Positions 18,248 through 27,900 of a DNA stretch of 64,000 nt are shown piece by piece. Every line of letters starts with the position of its first letter. The stretch's first letter is position 1. The translations under genes and the position numbers were made by a program. The notes beneath the pieces are model-generated. The model did no database searches. It was not told the origin of the DNA and saw nothing but the letters and a program-made list of their open reading frames with translations. The stretch is from NCBI GenBank assembly GCA_945868825.1, contig CAMBMM010000003.1, positions 124,001-188,000 on the forward strand, in the 5' to 3' direction. This DNA is from Sphingobacterium thalpophilum. GTDB lineage: Bacteria; Bacteroidota; Bacteroidia; Sphingobacteriales; Sphingobacteriaceae.

Positions 18248-19549
18248 TTATTTCTGTCTGAAAAAGATTTGAATGGGCACACCTTTAAAATCGAAGTTTT
18301 CTCTCAACTTGTTTTCGATGAAACGCTTGTAGGGCTCTTTAACGTATTGCGGTAAGTTACAAAAGAAGGCAAACATGGGTGAGGTCGCATTTATTTGCGT
18401 TACATATTTTACCTTAATGTATTTTCCTTTGGTAGCCGGTGGCGGGTAATGCTCAATAAGGGGTAGCATTACATCGTTTAGTTTTGAGGTGGGCACTTTT
18501 TTCAGTTTGTTCTCATATACTTTGGCTGCCCCTTCAATGGCTTTAAATATACGTTGTTTCTCTACCACCGAGGTGAAAATGATGGGCACATCGGTAAAGG
18601 GAGATATTTTTTCGTAAATCTGCTCTTCAAATGCTTTGGTGGTTTTGTGATCTTTTTCAATCAAATCCCATTTGTTTACCAAAATTACAATGCCCTTTTT
18701 GTTTTTCTCGGCTAGGTGAAAAATGTTTATGTCTTGTGATTCTATTCCTTCTACGGCATCAATCATCAATACAACTACATCGGCTTCTTCCAATGCTTTA
18801 ATGGTTCGCATTACCGAGTAGAACTCAATATTCTCTTTTACTTTGGTTTTTTTACGCAATCCGGCGGTATCTATCAGCATAAACTCGTGGCCAAATTGGT
18901 TGTAGTGTATGTGAATAGAATCGCGGGTGGTGCCAGCAATTGGGGTTACAATATTGCGTTCTTTGCCAATTAAAGCATTTATAAGTGACGATTTTCCTAC
19001 GTTCGGGCGGCCAACAATGGCGTATTTAGGTAGGTTGTTTTCTGCTTCGGGCTCTTCTTCGAAATGGGTAATTACATCGTCTAATAATTCGCCGGTCCCA
19101 GAGCCAGTCATGGCCGAAATGAGGTATATTTCTCCAAGGCCCAAGCTGTAAAATACGGCGGCTTCGTTGCGTAAATTATTGTTATCTACTTTATTGGCAA
19201 CTACGTATACCGGTTTTTTACTACGGCGTAAAATATGGGCAATTTCATCATCCAAATCGGTTACACCGGTAACCACATCCACCATAAAAATAACCACGCT
19301 GGCTTCTTCAATGGCAATGGTAACTTGTTCGCGAATGGCTACTTCGAATACATCTTCAGAATGAGCCACGTATCCACCGGTATCAATAACCGTAAAGTGG
19401 TTGCCCACCCATTCAGATACGCCATAATGACGATCACGGGTTACGCCACTCATGTCGTCAACAATGGCCTTACGGCTTTCTATTAAACGATTAAAAAGTG
19501 TTGATTTTCCCACATTTGGGCGTCCTACTATGGCTACTATATTACTCAT
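18248..19549 (-). CDS. der: Ribosome biogenesis GTPase Der (EngA)
   Basis: Essential GTPase of 50S subunit assembly with two tandem G domains. The 433-residue product has the first P-loop [11 protein letters not shown] near residue 8 and the second [14 protein letters not shown] near residue 180, with DTGG/DTAG G3 motifs and NKVD/NKWD G4 motifs in the respective domains, then a C-terminal KH-like domain. It is 12 bp downstream of era on the same strand. Confidence 0.97.
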   Translation of the reverse strand: MSNIVAIVGRPNVGKSTLFNRLIESRKAIVDDMSGVTRDRHYGVSEWVGNHFTVIDTGGYVAHSEDVFEVAIREQVTIAIEEASVVIFMVDVVTGVTDLDDEIAHILRRSKKPVYVVANKVDNNNLRNEAAVFYSLGLGEIYLISAMTGSGTGELLDDVITHFEEEPEAENNLPKYAIVGRPNVGKSSLINALIGKERNIVTPIAGTTRDSIHIHYNQFGHEFMLIDTAGLRKKTKVKENIEFYSVMRTIKALEEADVVVLMIDAVEGIESQDINIFHLAEKNKKGIVILVNKWDLIEKDHKTTKAFEEQIYEKISPFTDVPIIFTSVVEKQRIFKAIEGAAKVYENKLKKVPTSKLNDVMLPLIEHYPPPATKGKYIKVKYVTQINATSPMFAFFCNLPQYVKEPYKRFIENKLRENFDFKGVPIQIFFRQK

Positions 19550-19561
19550 GTTTCTTTGGTC

Positions 19562-20440
19562 TTAATTCTCGTATCCGAAGCTTTTTAGGTAATTTTTTCG
19601 GTTACGCCAATCGGCAATAACCTTCACAAAAATCTCCAAAAATACCTTTTTGCTTAAAAATACTTCAATATCTTGGCGGGCATAGGTGCCTACCTTTTTA
19701 ATCATTTCTCCACCCTTGCCTATTATAATATTTTTTTGCGAATCACGCTCTACCACCACTTCGGCACTTATGCGGGTTAATTTCCCTTCTTCTTTAAAGG
19801 CGGTAATTAATACCTCGGTGCTGTAGGGAATTTCTTTGTCGTAGAGTTTAAATATCTTCTCACGAATAATCTCCGAAACAAAAAAGCGTTCGGTACGGTC
19901 GGTTAGTGTGTCTTTATCGTAATAGGGCGGGTGTTCGGGCAATTTATCGTGAATAAATTGCAATACTGCCGGTATGTTATGGTCGTGTAAGGCCGAAACC
20001 GCAAAAATGGCTTCGGGATTCAATAGCTCTTTCCAATGCTCAATCTTCGCCATTACCTTCTCTTCGTCCGATTTATCAATTTTATTAATGATGACCGCTA
20101 CTGGCGATTTTGTTTTCTGTAAACGTTCCAGTACATCGTTCTCATCATACCGTTCGTTGATGTCGGTTACAAACAAAATAAGGTCGGCATCCACCACTGA
20201 ACCATTCACCACACTCATCATAGATTCTTGCAATCCATAATGCGGTTTTATGACGCCCGGAGTGTCTGAAAAAATAATTTGCACGTCGGGTTCGTTCACA
20301 ATTCCTAAAATCCGGTGCCTTGTGGTTTGGGCCTTCGAGGTAACGATGGACATTTTTTCACCCACTAGGGCGTTCATGAGGGTAGATTTCCCCGCATTCG
20401 GTTTCCCGACGAGACTCACAAAACCGGCTTTATGCGACAT
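19562..20440 (-). CDS. era: GTPase Era
   Basis: GTPase that binds the 3' end of 16S rRNA and helps 30S maturation. The frame is open to 20533, but the ATG at 20440 gives MSHKAGFVSLVGKPNAGKST, the normal Era start, for 292 residues. G motifs are GKPNAGKST, DTPG and NKID; the C-terminal KH domain contains IIGKGGEMIKKVGTYARQD. The extension upstream would run across the promoter palindrome at 20462-20500 and has no family match. It forms an era-der operon. Confidence 0.96.
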   Translation of the reverse strand: MSHKAGFVSLVGKPNAGKSTLMNALVGEKMSIVTSKAQTTRHRILGIVNEPDVQIIFSDTPGVIKPHYGLQESMMSVVNGSVVDADLILFVTDINERYDENDVLERLQKTKSPVAVIINKIDKSDEEKVMAKIEHWKELLNPEAIFAVSALHDHNIPAVLQFIHDKLPEHPPYYDKDTLTDRTERFFVSEIIREKIFKLYDKEIPYSTEVLITAFKEEGKLTRISAEVVVERDSQKNIIIGKGGEMIKKVGTYARQDIEVFLSKKVFLEIFVKVIADWRNRKNYLKSFGYEN

Positions 20441-20460
20441 GGAATTTATTTTGAAAAAGA

Positions 20461-20501
20461 TTTGGACTGCAAAGAAACGAAATATATCTTTGCAGTCCAA
20501 T
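20461..20501. promoter_or_regulatory. 14-bp inverted repeat forming the tRNA promoter, probably a divergent era promoter
   Basis: TTGGACTGCAAAGA at 20462-20475 and its exact complement TCTTTGCAGTCCAA at 20487-20500 are separated by 11 bp. On the plus strand they create TTTG (20461-20464), a 20-bp spacer and TATCTTTG (20485-20492), a full Bacteroidota promoter reading into the tRNAs. On the minus strand the symmetric copy gives TTGG, 19 bp and TTTCTTTG, placing a start about 20-25 nt before the era ATG. The plus-strand promoter is well supported; the minus one is inference. Confidence 0.6.
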
Positions 20502-20553
20502 TTAAAACAGAGGCAAGGCGATCTTTCCGGCATTTAAATTGACCAAAAGATAG

Positions 20554-20629
<76 letters not shown>

Positions 20630-20667
20630 AAACGTTAGAAGTACCTGAGGCACCGAAAACGATTTAT

Positions 20668-20739
20668 GGCCCGTTCGTCTAGGGGTTAGGACGCCAGGTT
20701 TTCATCCTGGAAACAGGGGTTCGATTCCCCTACGGGCTA
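20668..20739 (+). tRNA. tRNA-Glu (UUC)
   Basis: A 72-nt cloverleaf: acceptor GGCCCGT with ACGGGCT (G1-U72 wobble), D arm containing GGGGTTAGG, anticodon stem CCAGG/CCTGG with loop TTTTCAT giving anticodon TTC, and T arm AGGGG-TTCGATT-CCCCT. The CCA end is not encoded. It lies 38 bp after the initiator tRNA and both are upstream of one terminator, so they are cotranscribed. Confidence 0.95.
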
Positions 20740-20747
20740 CAGAAATT

Positions 20748-20781
20748 AAAAACCCTCACCGAATTTCGGTGAGGGTTTTTT
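20748..20781 (+). terminator. Intrinsic terminator of the tRNA transcript
   Basis: A long hairpin with AACCCTCACCGA and TCGGTGAGGGTT around a 3-nt loop, flanked by an A-run and ending in TTTTTT, lies 8 bp after tRNA-Glu. It is strong and well formed. Confidence 0.9.
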
Positions 20782-20858
20782 GTTTTTAAATCCATTTATG
20801 TTTTCTCCTCAGATTTTTTTTACCTTGCTTTCTTAATTCCTATTAATTATTCGAAGCA

Positions 20859-23800
20859 ATGATTCTTCAGCTTAAAAAACTATCCGCTTTTGCCCTTCTA
20901 CTTTTTTTTTGTTGAGCCGTATCGGCCCAAACCAAAACCAATATTGATGAAGGCTGGAAATTTCATTTCGGCCATGCTGCCGATCCGGCAAAAGATTTCA
21001 ATTATGGTGTTGCAGCCATTTTCTCTAAATCGGGAAAAACAGACCAGACCGCTTTGGCCGCTAATTTTGATGATTCAGCTTGGCGAACCCTTAATTTGCC
21101 GCACGATTGGGCGGTAGAGTTGCCCTTTAGCAATTCGCCTAATTTTGATGTTCAATCGCATGGCTATAAGCCGGTAGGGGGCTTGTATCCCGAAACGAGC
21201 ATTGGCTGGTACCGCAAGCATATTTCCATTGCCAAAGCCGATTCGGGCAGTCGCATCAGTTTGCAATTTGATGGAATTTTTAGAAATGCCAGCATTTGGA
21301 TAAACGGATTTTATTTGGGCACCAACCAAAGTGGCTATGTGGGTCAAACATATGATGTAACCGATTATGTAAATTTTGGTAAAGACAATATTATTGCCGT
21401 TCGGGTTGATGCTACCCAATACGAAGGTTGGTTTTACGAAGGTGCCGGCATTTATCGCCACGTATGGTTAAAAAAATCGAACAACTTACATTTGGCTCAA
21501 GACGGCGTATTTGTGCATTCGGAAGTGAAAGAAAAGCAAGCCACTGTATTTGTAGAAGCCACCATTAAAAATGAACAGCTTGCCTATGCCTCGGCAATAC
21601 TATATTCATACCTTACTAACCGAAGCGGCAAGGTTTTAGCGCAAAGCAAGCCACAAGCCATTCGTGTTTCTCGAAATGGGAGCACAAGCGTTAAACAACA
21701 ATTCACTATTACTAACCCTAGGCTTTGGTCTTTAGAAGACCCGTATTTATATCGTGTAGTTTCGGTAATTAAGCAAGGTAATCAAGTGGTAGATTCACTT
21801 AAACAACGCATGGGGATTCGTACCCTTCGTTTCGATGGTAAGGAAGGTTTCTTTTTAAATGGTAAGCACGTAAAAATTCAGGGAGTAAACAATCACCAAG
21901 ATCATGCAGGATTGGGAAGTGCCTTACCCGATTATATGCAATACTACCGGGTTCAATTATTAAAAGATATGGGTGTAAATGCCTACCGAACAAGCCACAA
22001 TGCACCAACCCCCGAATTGCTAGATGCTTGCGACAGTTTGGGTATGTTGGTGGTAGACGAACAACGCTTGCTAAACAGCAGTCCCGAATACCTCGATCAG
22101 TTTGAGCGCCTTATTAAACGTGACCGCAACCACCCCTCTGTATTTTTATGGTCTATTGGCAACGAAGAAGGCTGGATACAAGCCAACAGTGTGGGCAAAC
22201 GCATTGCGCTAACCCTGCTAGCCAAACAGCAGGAGTTAGACCCTTCACGTACTAGTACCTATGCTGCCGATATGGGCAACGTGTTTACTGGAGTAAATGA
22301 AGTCATTCCGGTTCGTGGATTTAACTATCGTCAATTTGCGGTAGCTGATTATCATAAAGATCATCCCAACCAACCCCTTATTGGCACCGAAATGGGCAGT
22401 ACGGTTACTACCCGTGGTCAGTATGCATTGGATTCGCTAAAAGCTTACGTACCCGACCAAGATATTACTGCACCTTGGTGGGCCAGCCGTGCCGAAACCT
22501 GGTGGAAATTAGCCGCTGAGAACGCATATTGGGCTGGTGGATTTATATGGACTGGCTTTGATTATAGAGGAGAACCTACGCCATTTAAATGGCCAAACAT
22601 TAATTCACATTTCGGGGTAATGGATATGTGTGGCTTCCCTAAAAATATTTACTACTATTACCAAAGTTGGTGGACCGATAAAGATGTTTTGCATATTTCG
22701 CCCCATTGGAATTGGCCCGATAAAGTTGGCCAAGCGATTGATGTATGGGTAAACTCCAACGCCGATGATGTAGAATTATTTTTAAACGGAAAAAGTTTAG
22801 GAAAGAAAACAATGCCTCGTAACGAGCATTTGCAGTGGTCGGTGGTGTATGAACCAGGTACCTTAGAGGCCATTGCCTATAAAAAAGGGAAGCGTTTAAC
22901 TAGTAAAGTAGAAACAACCGGCCCAGCCGTAGAAATAGTACTTACCCCCTATAAAACTACTCTAATTGCCGATGGACAAGATGTTGCCGTAATGAACATT
23001 ACCGCGGTAGACAAAGAAGGTAGAGAAGTACCAACAGCGAATCAATTAATCAAATTTTCTTTAAAGGGCGATGCCAAAATTATTGGCGTGGGCAATGGAG
23101 ATCCAAGTAGTCATGAAGCCGATAAATGTGCCGATGGCGCTTGGCAACGTAGCTTGTTTAATGGCAAATGTCAAGTACTGGTGCAAGCCGGCAAAAATGT
23201 AGGCAGCATTCAGTTTGAAGCCAGTGCCGAAGGGCTTTGGAAAGGGTCAACCGATATTATAACGGTATCTCCAACAAGTGTAGCCACAATTACTTCGGAT
23301 AAAAAATACGAGCTTTCTGGTGAAGCTGCTAAACCACGACAAGCCACCCAAATGTTGGGAGCCGACATCTCTTTTTTACCAGAGCTAGAAGCTAAGGGTA
23401 TTAAATTTTCCGATAAAGGAGTAGAAAAAGATCCCATTTTGATTATGAAGGAACACGGATTAAATTATGTGCGTTTGCGCATTTTTAACGATCCCGCCAA
23501 TGCAAAGGGTTACTCTCCCGGAATTGGTTTTTGTGATTTGGCCCATACCAAGGCCATGGCCAAACGTGTTAAAGCGGCCGGAATGAAATTGCTTTTAGAT
23601 TTTCATTATAGCGATTATTGGGCCGATCCTGGTAAACAATTTAAACCTGCTGCTTGGGAGAATTTAGATCCTGAAGAATTAAAACAAGCGCTATATGACT
23701 ATACGAAAAAAGTGATACAGGAATTGAAAGACCAAGGCACCACACCCGATATGGTACAAATTGGAAATGAAATTAACCACGGCATACTATGGCCCGAAGG

Positions 23801-24254
23801 CAGTGTAAGTAATATTGATTACTTAGCCCAATTGATTAAAGCCGGCACTGCAGCAGTAAAAGCGGTTGATCCCACCGTGGTGATGATGCTCCATGTTGCG
23901 CTTGGCGGGCAGCACGATGAATCGACTTTTTTTATTGATAATATGTTGGCTCGTGGGGTACATTTTGATGTAATTGGCGAATCGTATTACCCAAAATGGC
24001 ACGGCACCCTAGCCGATTTGGAAAACAATTTGACCGCCTTGGTTAAAAGGTATAATAAAGATGTGATGGTGGTAGAATATTCTCAGTTAAAAAATGAGGT
24101 AAACAAAATTGCCTTTGAACTCCCCAATGGAAAAGGCAAAGGTACCTGTATTTGGGAGCCACTAAGTACGTGGGAAGCCTTCTTTACTAAAGATGGAAAA
24201 TCGAATGCTTATTTAAGCGTGTACGATACGTTGAGTAAACAGTATATGAAATAA
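20859..24254 (+). pseudogene. GH2 beta-galactosidase fused to GH53 endo-beta-1,4-galactanase, interrupted by TGA in the signal peptide
   Basis: From the ATG at 20859 the frame encodes a signal peptide (MILQLKKLSAFALLLFFC), meets TGA at 20913-20915 (codon 19), then continues without break as AVSAQTKTNIDEGWKFHF to 24254. Apart from that codon it is an intact 1,131-residue protein. Residues 20 to about 810 are GH2: jelly-roll N-domain (LPHDW, GIFRNASIWING), barrel with IGNEEGW (acid/base Glu436) and GTEMGS (nucleophile Glu511), then beta domains. Residues 832-1131 are GH53: MLGADISFLPE, IGNEINHG (Glu971), VVEYSQ (Glu1073). GH53 enzymes cut beta-1,4-galactan and GH2 beta-galactosidases remove galactose, so the fusion suits pectic galactan. 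No ATG lies close downstream of the TGA. It may be a recent pseudogene, a sequencing error, or be expressed without its signal from a TTG such as 21054. Confidence 0.85.
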
Positions 24255-24284
24255 AAAAAGCCTCTCAATCGGGAGGCTTTTTTT
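24253..24284. terminator. Bidirectional terminator between the GH2-GH53 gene and the FnIII lipoprotein gene
   Basis: A hairpin with GCCTCTC and GGGAGGC around AATC, flanked by an A-run on the left and a T-run on the right, starts at the stop codon of the GH2-GH53 frame. The lipoprotein gene on the other strand ends 9 bp beyond, so it can serve both. Confidence 0.85.
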
Positions 24285-24292
24285 ATGTGTTC

Positions 24293-24985
24293 TTAGTTTA
24301 CCGTAAAACTATACACACCCGAATCAGATGTATTACCCTTTAGATCTTTCGTAATCACTTTCCAGTAATACGTGGTAGCACTACTTACAGTAACGTTAGT
24401 GAGTATGCTAGCCGTCAGGTTACTTTGCAATACACTAGGCGAATTGGTAGTTCCCAAGTACACGTCGTAGGTGCTGATGTCGTTATTCACATCGCTTCCA
24501 TTCCAATCGAGGGTAATTTTCCCGGCAGTAGCCGTAACGGCTTGCCCTTGAGTAGGGGTAACCATTTCGGCTGGAAACGGTGCATGACTAGTCACACCAG
24601 AGCCAGAATTAAAAAACTTCCAAATATCACTCGGTGTAGTGGTACTTGTTTTACTGGTTTTAGATACAATTTGCCAAGAGTAGGGAGTGTTTTGCAATAA
24701 AGTTACCTCTAAGGAAGTACTCGTAGTGTTTTGGGTGGTACTGGCTTGGGTTAATAGATTTTTAATAATTAAATCGTAGCTCTCCGCATTGCTGGCAGCA
24801 ATCCAAGAGAATAAAATTTTACTCTCTGTGGCCGATACTACTGTGCCGTTTAAACAAGCCTCATTTTGGGCAGGTGCGGCTAAACTAGTTTTGGTGGGTG
24901 CAGCAGCTGCCGGGGCACCACCACCTTTCTTCCCGCAAGAAAAAAGAGTAAAACAAAGAATACATGTTGCTAAAAAAGTTCTCAT
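24293..24985 (-). CDS. Lipoprotein with two fibronectin type III-like repeats
   Basis: The 230-residue product has a lipoprotein signal with lipobox LFSC (Cys17), followed by a Gly/Ala/Pro-rich linker (about 20-40) and two beta-sandwich repeats of FnIII type (about 50-130 and 140-228), the second ending ATTYYWKVITKDLKGNTSDSG. The WxxxxxAESYDL and WNGSDVNNDISTYDVYLG patterns are typical of FnIII modules. It is probably anchored to the outer membrane. Its ATG overlaps the stop of the S8 protease gene (ATGA, 4 bp), so the two are translationally coupled. Function unknown; binding or scaffolding for the protease is inference. Confidence 0.82.
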   Translation of the reverse strand: MRTFLATCILCFTLFSCGKKGGGAPAAAAPTKTSLAAPAQNEACLNGTVVSATESKILFSWIAASNAESYDLIIKNLLTQASTTQNTTSTSLEVTLLQNTPYSWQIVSKTSKTSTTTPSDIWKFFNSGSGVTSHAPFPAEMVTPTQGQAVTATAGKITLDWNGSDVNNDISTYDVYLGTTNSPSVLQSNLTASILTNVTVSSATTYYWKVITKDLKGNTSDSGVYSFTVN

Positions 24986-27900
24986 TTTTTAAAGATTTTA
25001 TAAGTTTGATCTCCTACCGTTAATAGGTAAAATCCGCTGTCTAAATTACTAACATTAATTTGTAGAGTTCCGGTGGCATTCTGATAAGTTTGCTTAAATA
25101 CCTTTATTCCGGAGCTATTGCTGATGTTTACGGCTACGGTGCTTGTTTGATTTCCGCCCAATTTGATAAACAACATATCTCCAAAAGGATTCGGATAAAT
25201 GGTTGCTTTATCATTTACGAGTATAGCTTCATCAAAAGTACCTTGGCAAGGTTTATCGGTTGTTACCAAAATCTGATTGGTACCAATTTGCAAAGGCAGC
25301 GTAATGCTACTGCTATTAGTTTGGTAGCTTTGGCCGTTTAACTGAATTTGATAGGTACTTGCTCCAGCTAGATTTAAGGTAACCGAATTGGTTACAGGAT
25401 TAACTTGTGAGAGTACCGCCAAATCTTTGGGTTCACCCACTACTATGCTATAACAAATTTTGTAGCTGGTATTTCCGTCGGCAGTAATACAAATGGCATA
25501 AGTGCCCGCAACTAAGTTGGGTATGGTTAAGCTAGTTACAAATGGGTAGTTGGTTGTTTGCCCGTTACTGGTTACTGCTGCGGTATAGCTCAATGCTTGT
25601 ACAGCCGTAATGGTTATAGACCCGTTGTTATTTGCTCTACAAGTTTCATCAACCACAATGGTATTGAAATTATTATAGGCAAGCGGGAACGTTACTCCCA
25701 CAATTACTGGTGTTGAACTTACTGTACAGGTTCCCACAGTTTTTTGTACGGTATAGGTACCTATTTGAGTGGCATTATACGTTGTAGCGTTTGCACCTGG
25801 AATACTAATACCGTTTAAGAACCATTGGTTACCTGTTGCGGCATTTGAAGTTAAAATGGTTCCATTTTTTGTGATGGTAGGAGCTGCCAAACTACTTGTA
25901 GTTACAGCTTGGCGTAGTGCATTGGTACAGCCTGCAGCACGAACCGCTAAATCGTAGAAATAATAATAAAAGGCTTGGTAGTAATTGGCATTTACTCCAG
26001 TTGGATCAGTAGCTGTATTGCCAGTGATACTAAACACATCGCCCAATTTAAATGGATAGCCACTCACTCCACTATTATTTCGGAAAATAGAAGCACCATT
26101 TTCATATTCAATAGCAACGGTATAATCGCCAGCTTCCGGAAGTAGTAAATTTAATGGGTATACTTGCCCCGTGGCACCATTAGGCGTTACATCGAGTGTT
26201 ACTCTAGATACTTCTGCCCCAGTACTAGTTTTGCTAGCAATAAACGTAATTTTTCCGCCGGCACCAATATACAATCTAGCACTTTCTAGTACTACTGGTG
26301 CATTGGCTTTCATTAATACAGATGGGTTGTTTCCGCTTAAATATGCATTGCTACCAACCCCAAAAATAGTATTGATTGCTGGCCCTACTTTGCCACTAAA
26401 ATTATTTACACCAGCATGAAAGGTGGAAATAGTACTTCCTGCTTCGGTATACGTAGCACTTTGCCCCGGTAAATTAAAGGCAACAGGTAGGGCATCGGTT
26501 GCATTTTTATACCAAAATATGGTACCTGCACTAGTGCCTGAAAGGGTGTATGAATTTGCATTATCGCATTTTGTTACTAGTAAATTACTTGCAGCTGGTG
26601 GTGTGCTCGTGCTAATGCTACTGCTAAGTAAATTATTCAGTGGGTTTAAATCGCCTGTTAGTGTGGTTTCTGTTTCTATAGTATACGTAGTTCCGCTTAC
26701 TAAGTTAAATCCGCCAGTTGTCGTAATGTTTACATCCATTCCAGGGTTAATACTACCCGAGTAGGTTCCTGTTAGGGTAGTAAGCAATGTAGTTCCGTCG
26801 TATATACGTGCGGTTAGACCTATACCACTTACAGCGCTGGTACCAAAATTTTTAACATTCGCAGTAACTGTTTGACCTGTTTTTGAGCAGGTACCGCTTG
26901 CAGGATCTATTAGGGTGTTTACACCTACATCTTTACTAGGAGCATTAAACTTGATATTCATATCTAAAGTTTCGCCATTGGCATACGTTCCGCAAGAAGT
27001 TATGGTCGTGGCGTCGGTTGTTTCGGATAGCACAATCCGTATACGGCTGGTATTTCCTATGGTTACCGTTGCTGGTATTGCGATAGGGACCGTTAATGTG
27101 AGAATTCCCGTACTGCCGAGGTTCGGCGTTGCGGTTGCAACCAACTCATTTACCTCATCAAATGCACCGTCGTTATTAAAATCGATATATACTTTAGCAA
27201 TTTTATCCTGTTCTGTACCACAGGTTCCTAAAGTTACACTACTAAGTGGGTAGGTAGCTCCTGCTTCTACCTGTATGGTTTGGTTCGTTGCATTGGTATA
27301 CCCTCCTGTAGTATTACAACCAATAGCGGCATTATAGGTTGTAGTGGCTAGGCTAAAACCTATAATTTTAGAATTGGGTGCACCGGTTGGTGCCGAAGCA
27401 CAGTAAGTGGTTCCGCCCACACCCGATAATATTAAGGAATAGGTTTGTTTACCACTACTTAAAGTAGTTCCTTTATGATTAATGGTAAGGGTATAGGTTT
27501 TGCCGGGTATGGCATTGGGAATAATTATTTTTTCGACATTATCTCTAATGTTATCTCCAGTAGTGGCCACATTGGCCGGTTGGTCAGGGTCAAGTTTATA
27601 GGGGAGGTACGTTTGCGTACCGTCGCTAATGCGAAGATCTAAGTCGTTTACCAATTTTGGGGTACGGTCGTCCGTGATGGCACTAACGGTTGCATTTCCA
27701 GGAGGGTCTGTCCAGCAAATGGTAGCCACCAATGGCCCTGATCCTGAACTGATTAAGGTAGATGTCTTTGTAGCAGTTTGGGTTAATGAATCTTGGGTAA
27801 TCTTGTGAATGTTTGTGGAGCTTGCCCCATCACCCAGGATTACCTTTGCCGCTTTTTCTGCATTTACTAAGCCCCAACCATAAATATAATCCGGGCCGAC

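Noticed and set aside
20441-20533. 31-residue extension of Era
   Set aside because: It crosses the promoter palindrome and the normal Era N-terminus starts at 20440.
20913-20915. TGA read as tryptophan or selenocysteine in the GH2-GH53 gene
   Set aside because: TGA is used as a normal stop in other genes here (for example at 63825-63827), TGG codons are common, and there is no SECIS-like element seen after the TGA.
20890-21117. 75-codon plus-strand frame ahead of the GH2 gene
   Set aside because: It is another frame of the GH2 N-terminal coding region; the frame of 20859 matches the signal peptide and GH2 domain and carries the TGA, so this frame is a shadow.
25090-27253. Several long plus-strand open frames opposite the S8 protease
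   Set aside because: They have no start context or family motif and mirror the low-complexity Thr/Ser-rich protease sequence.
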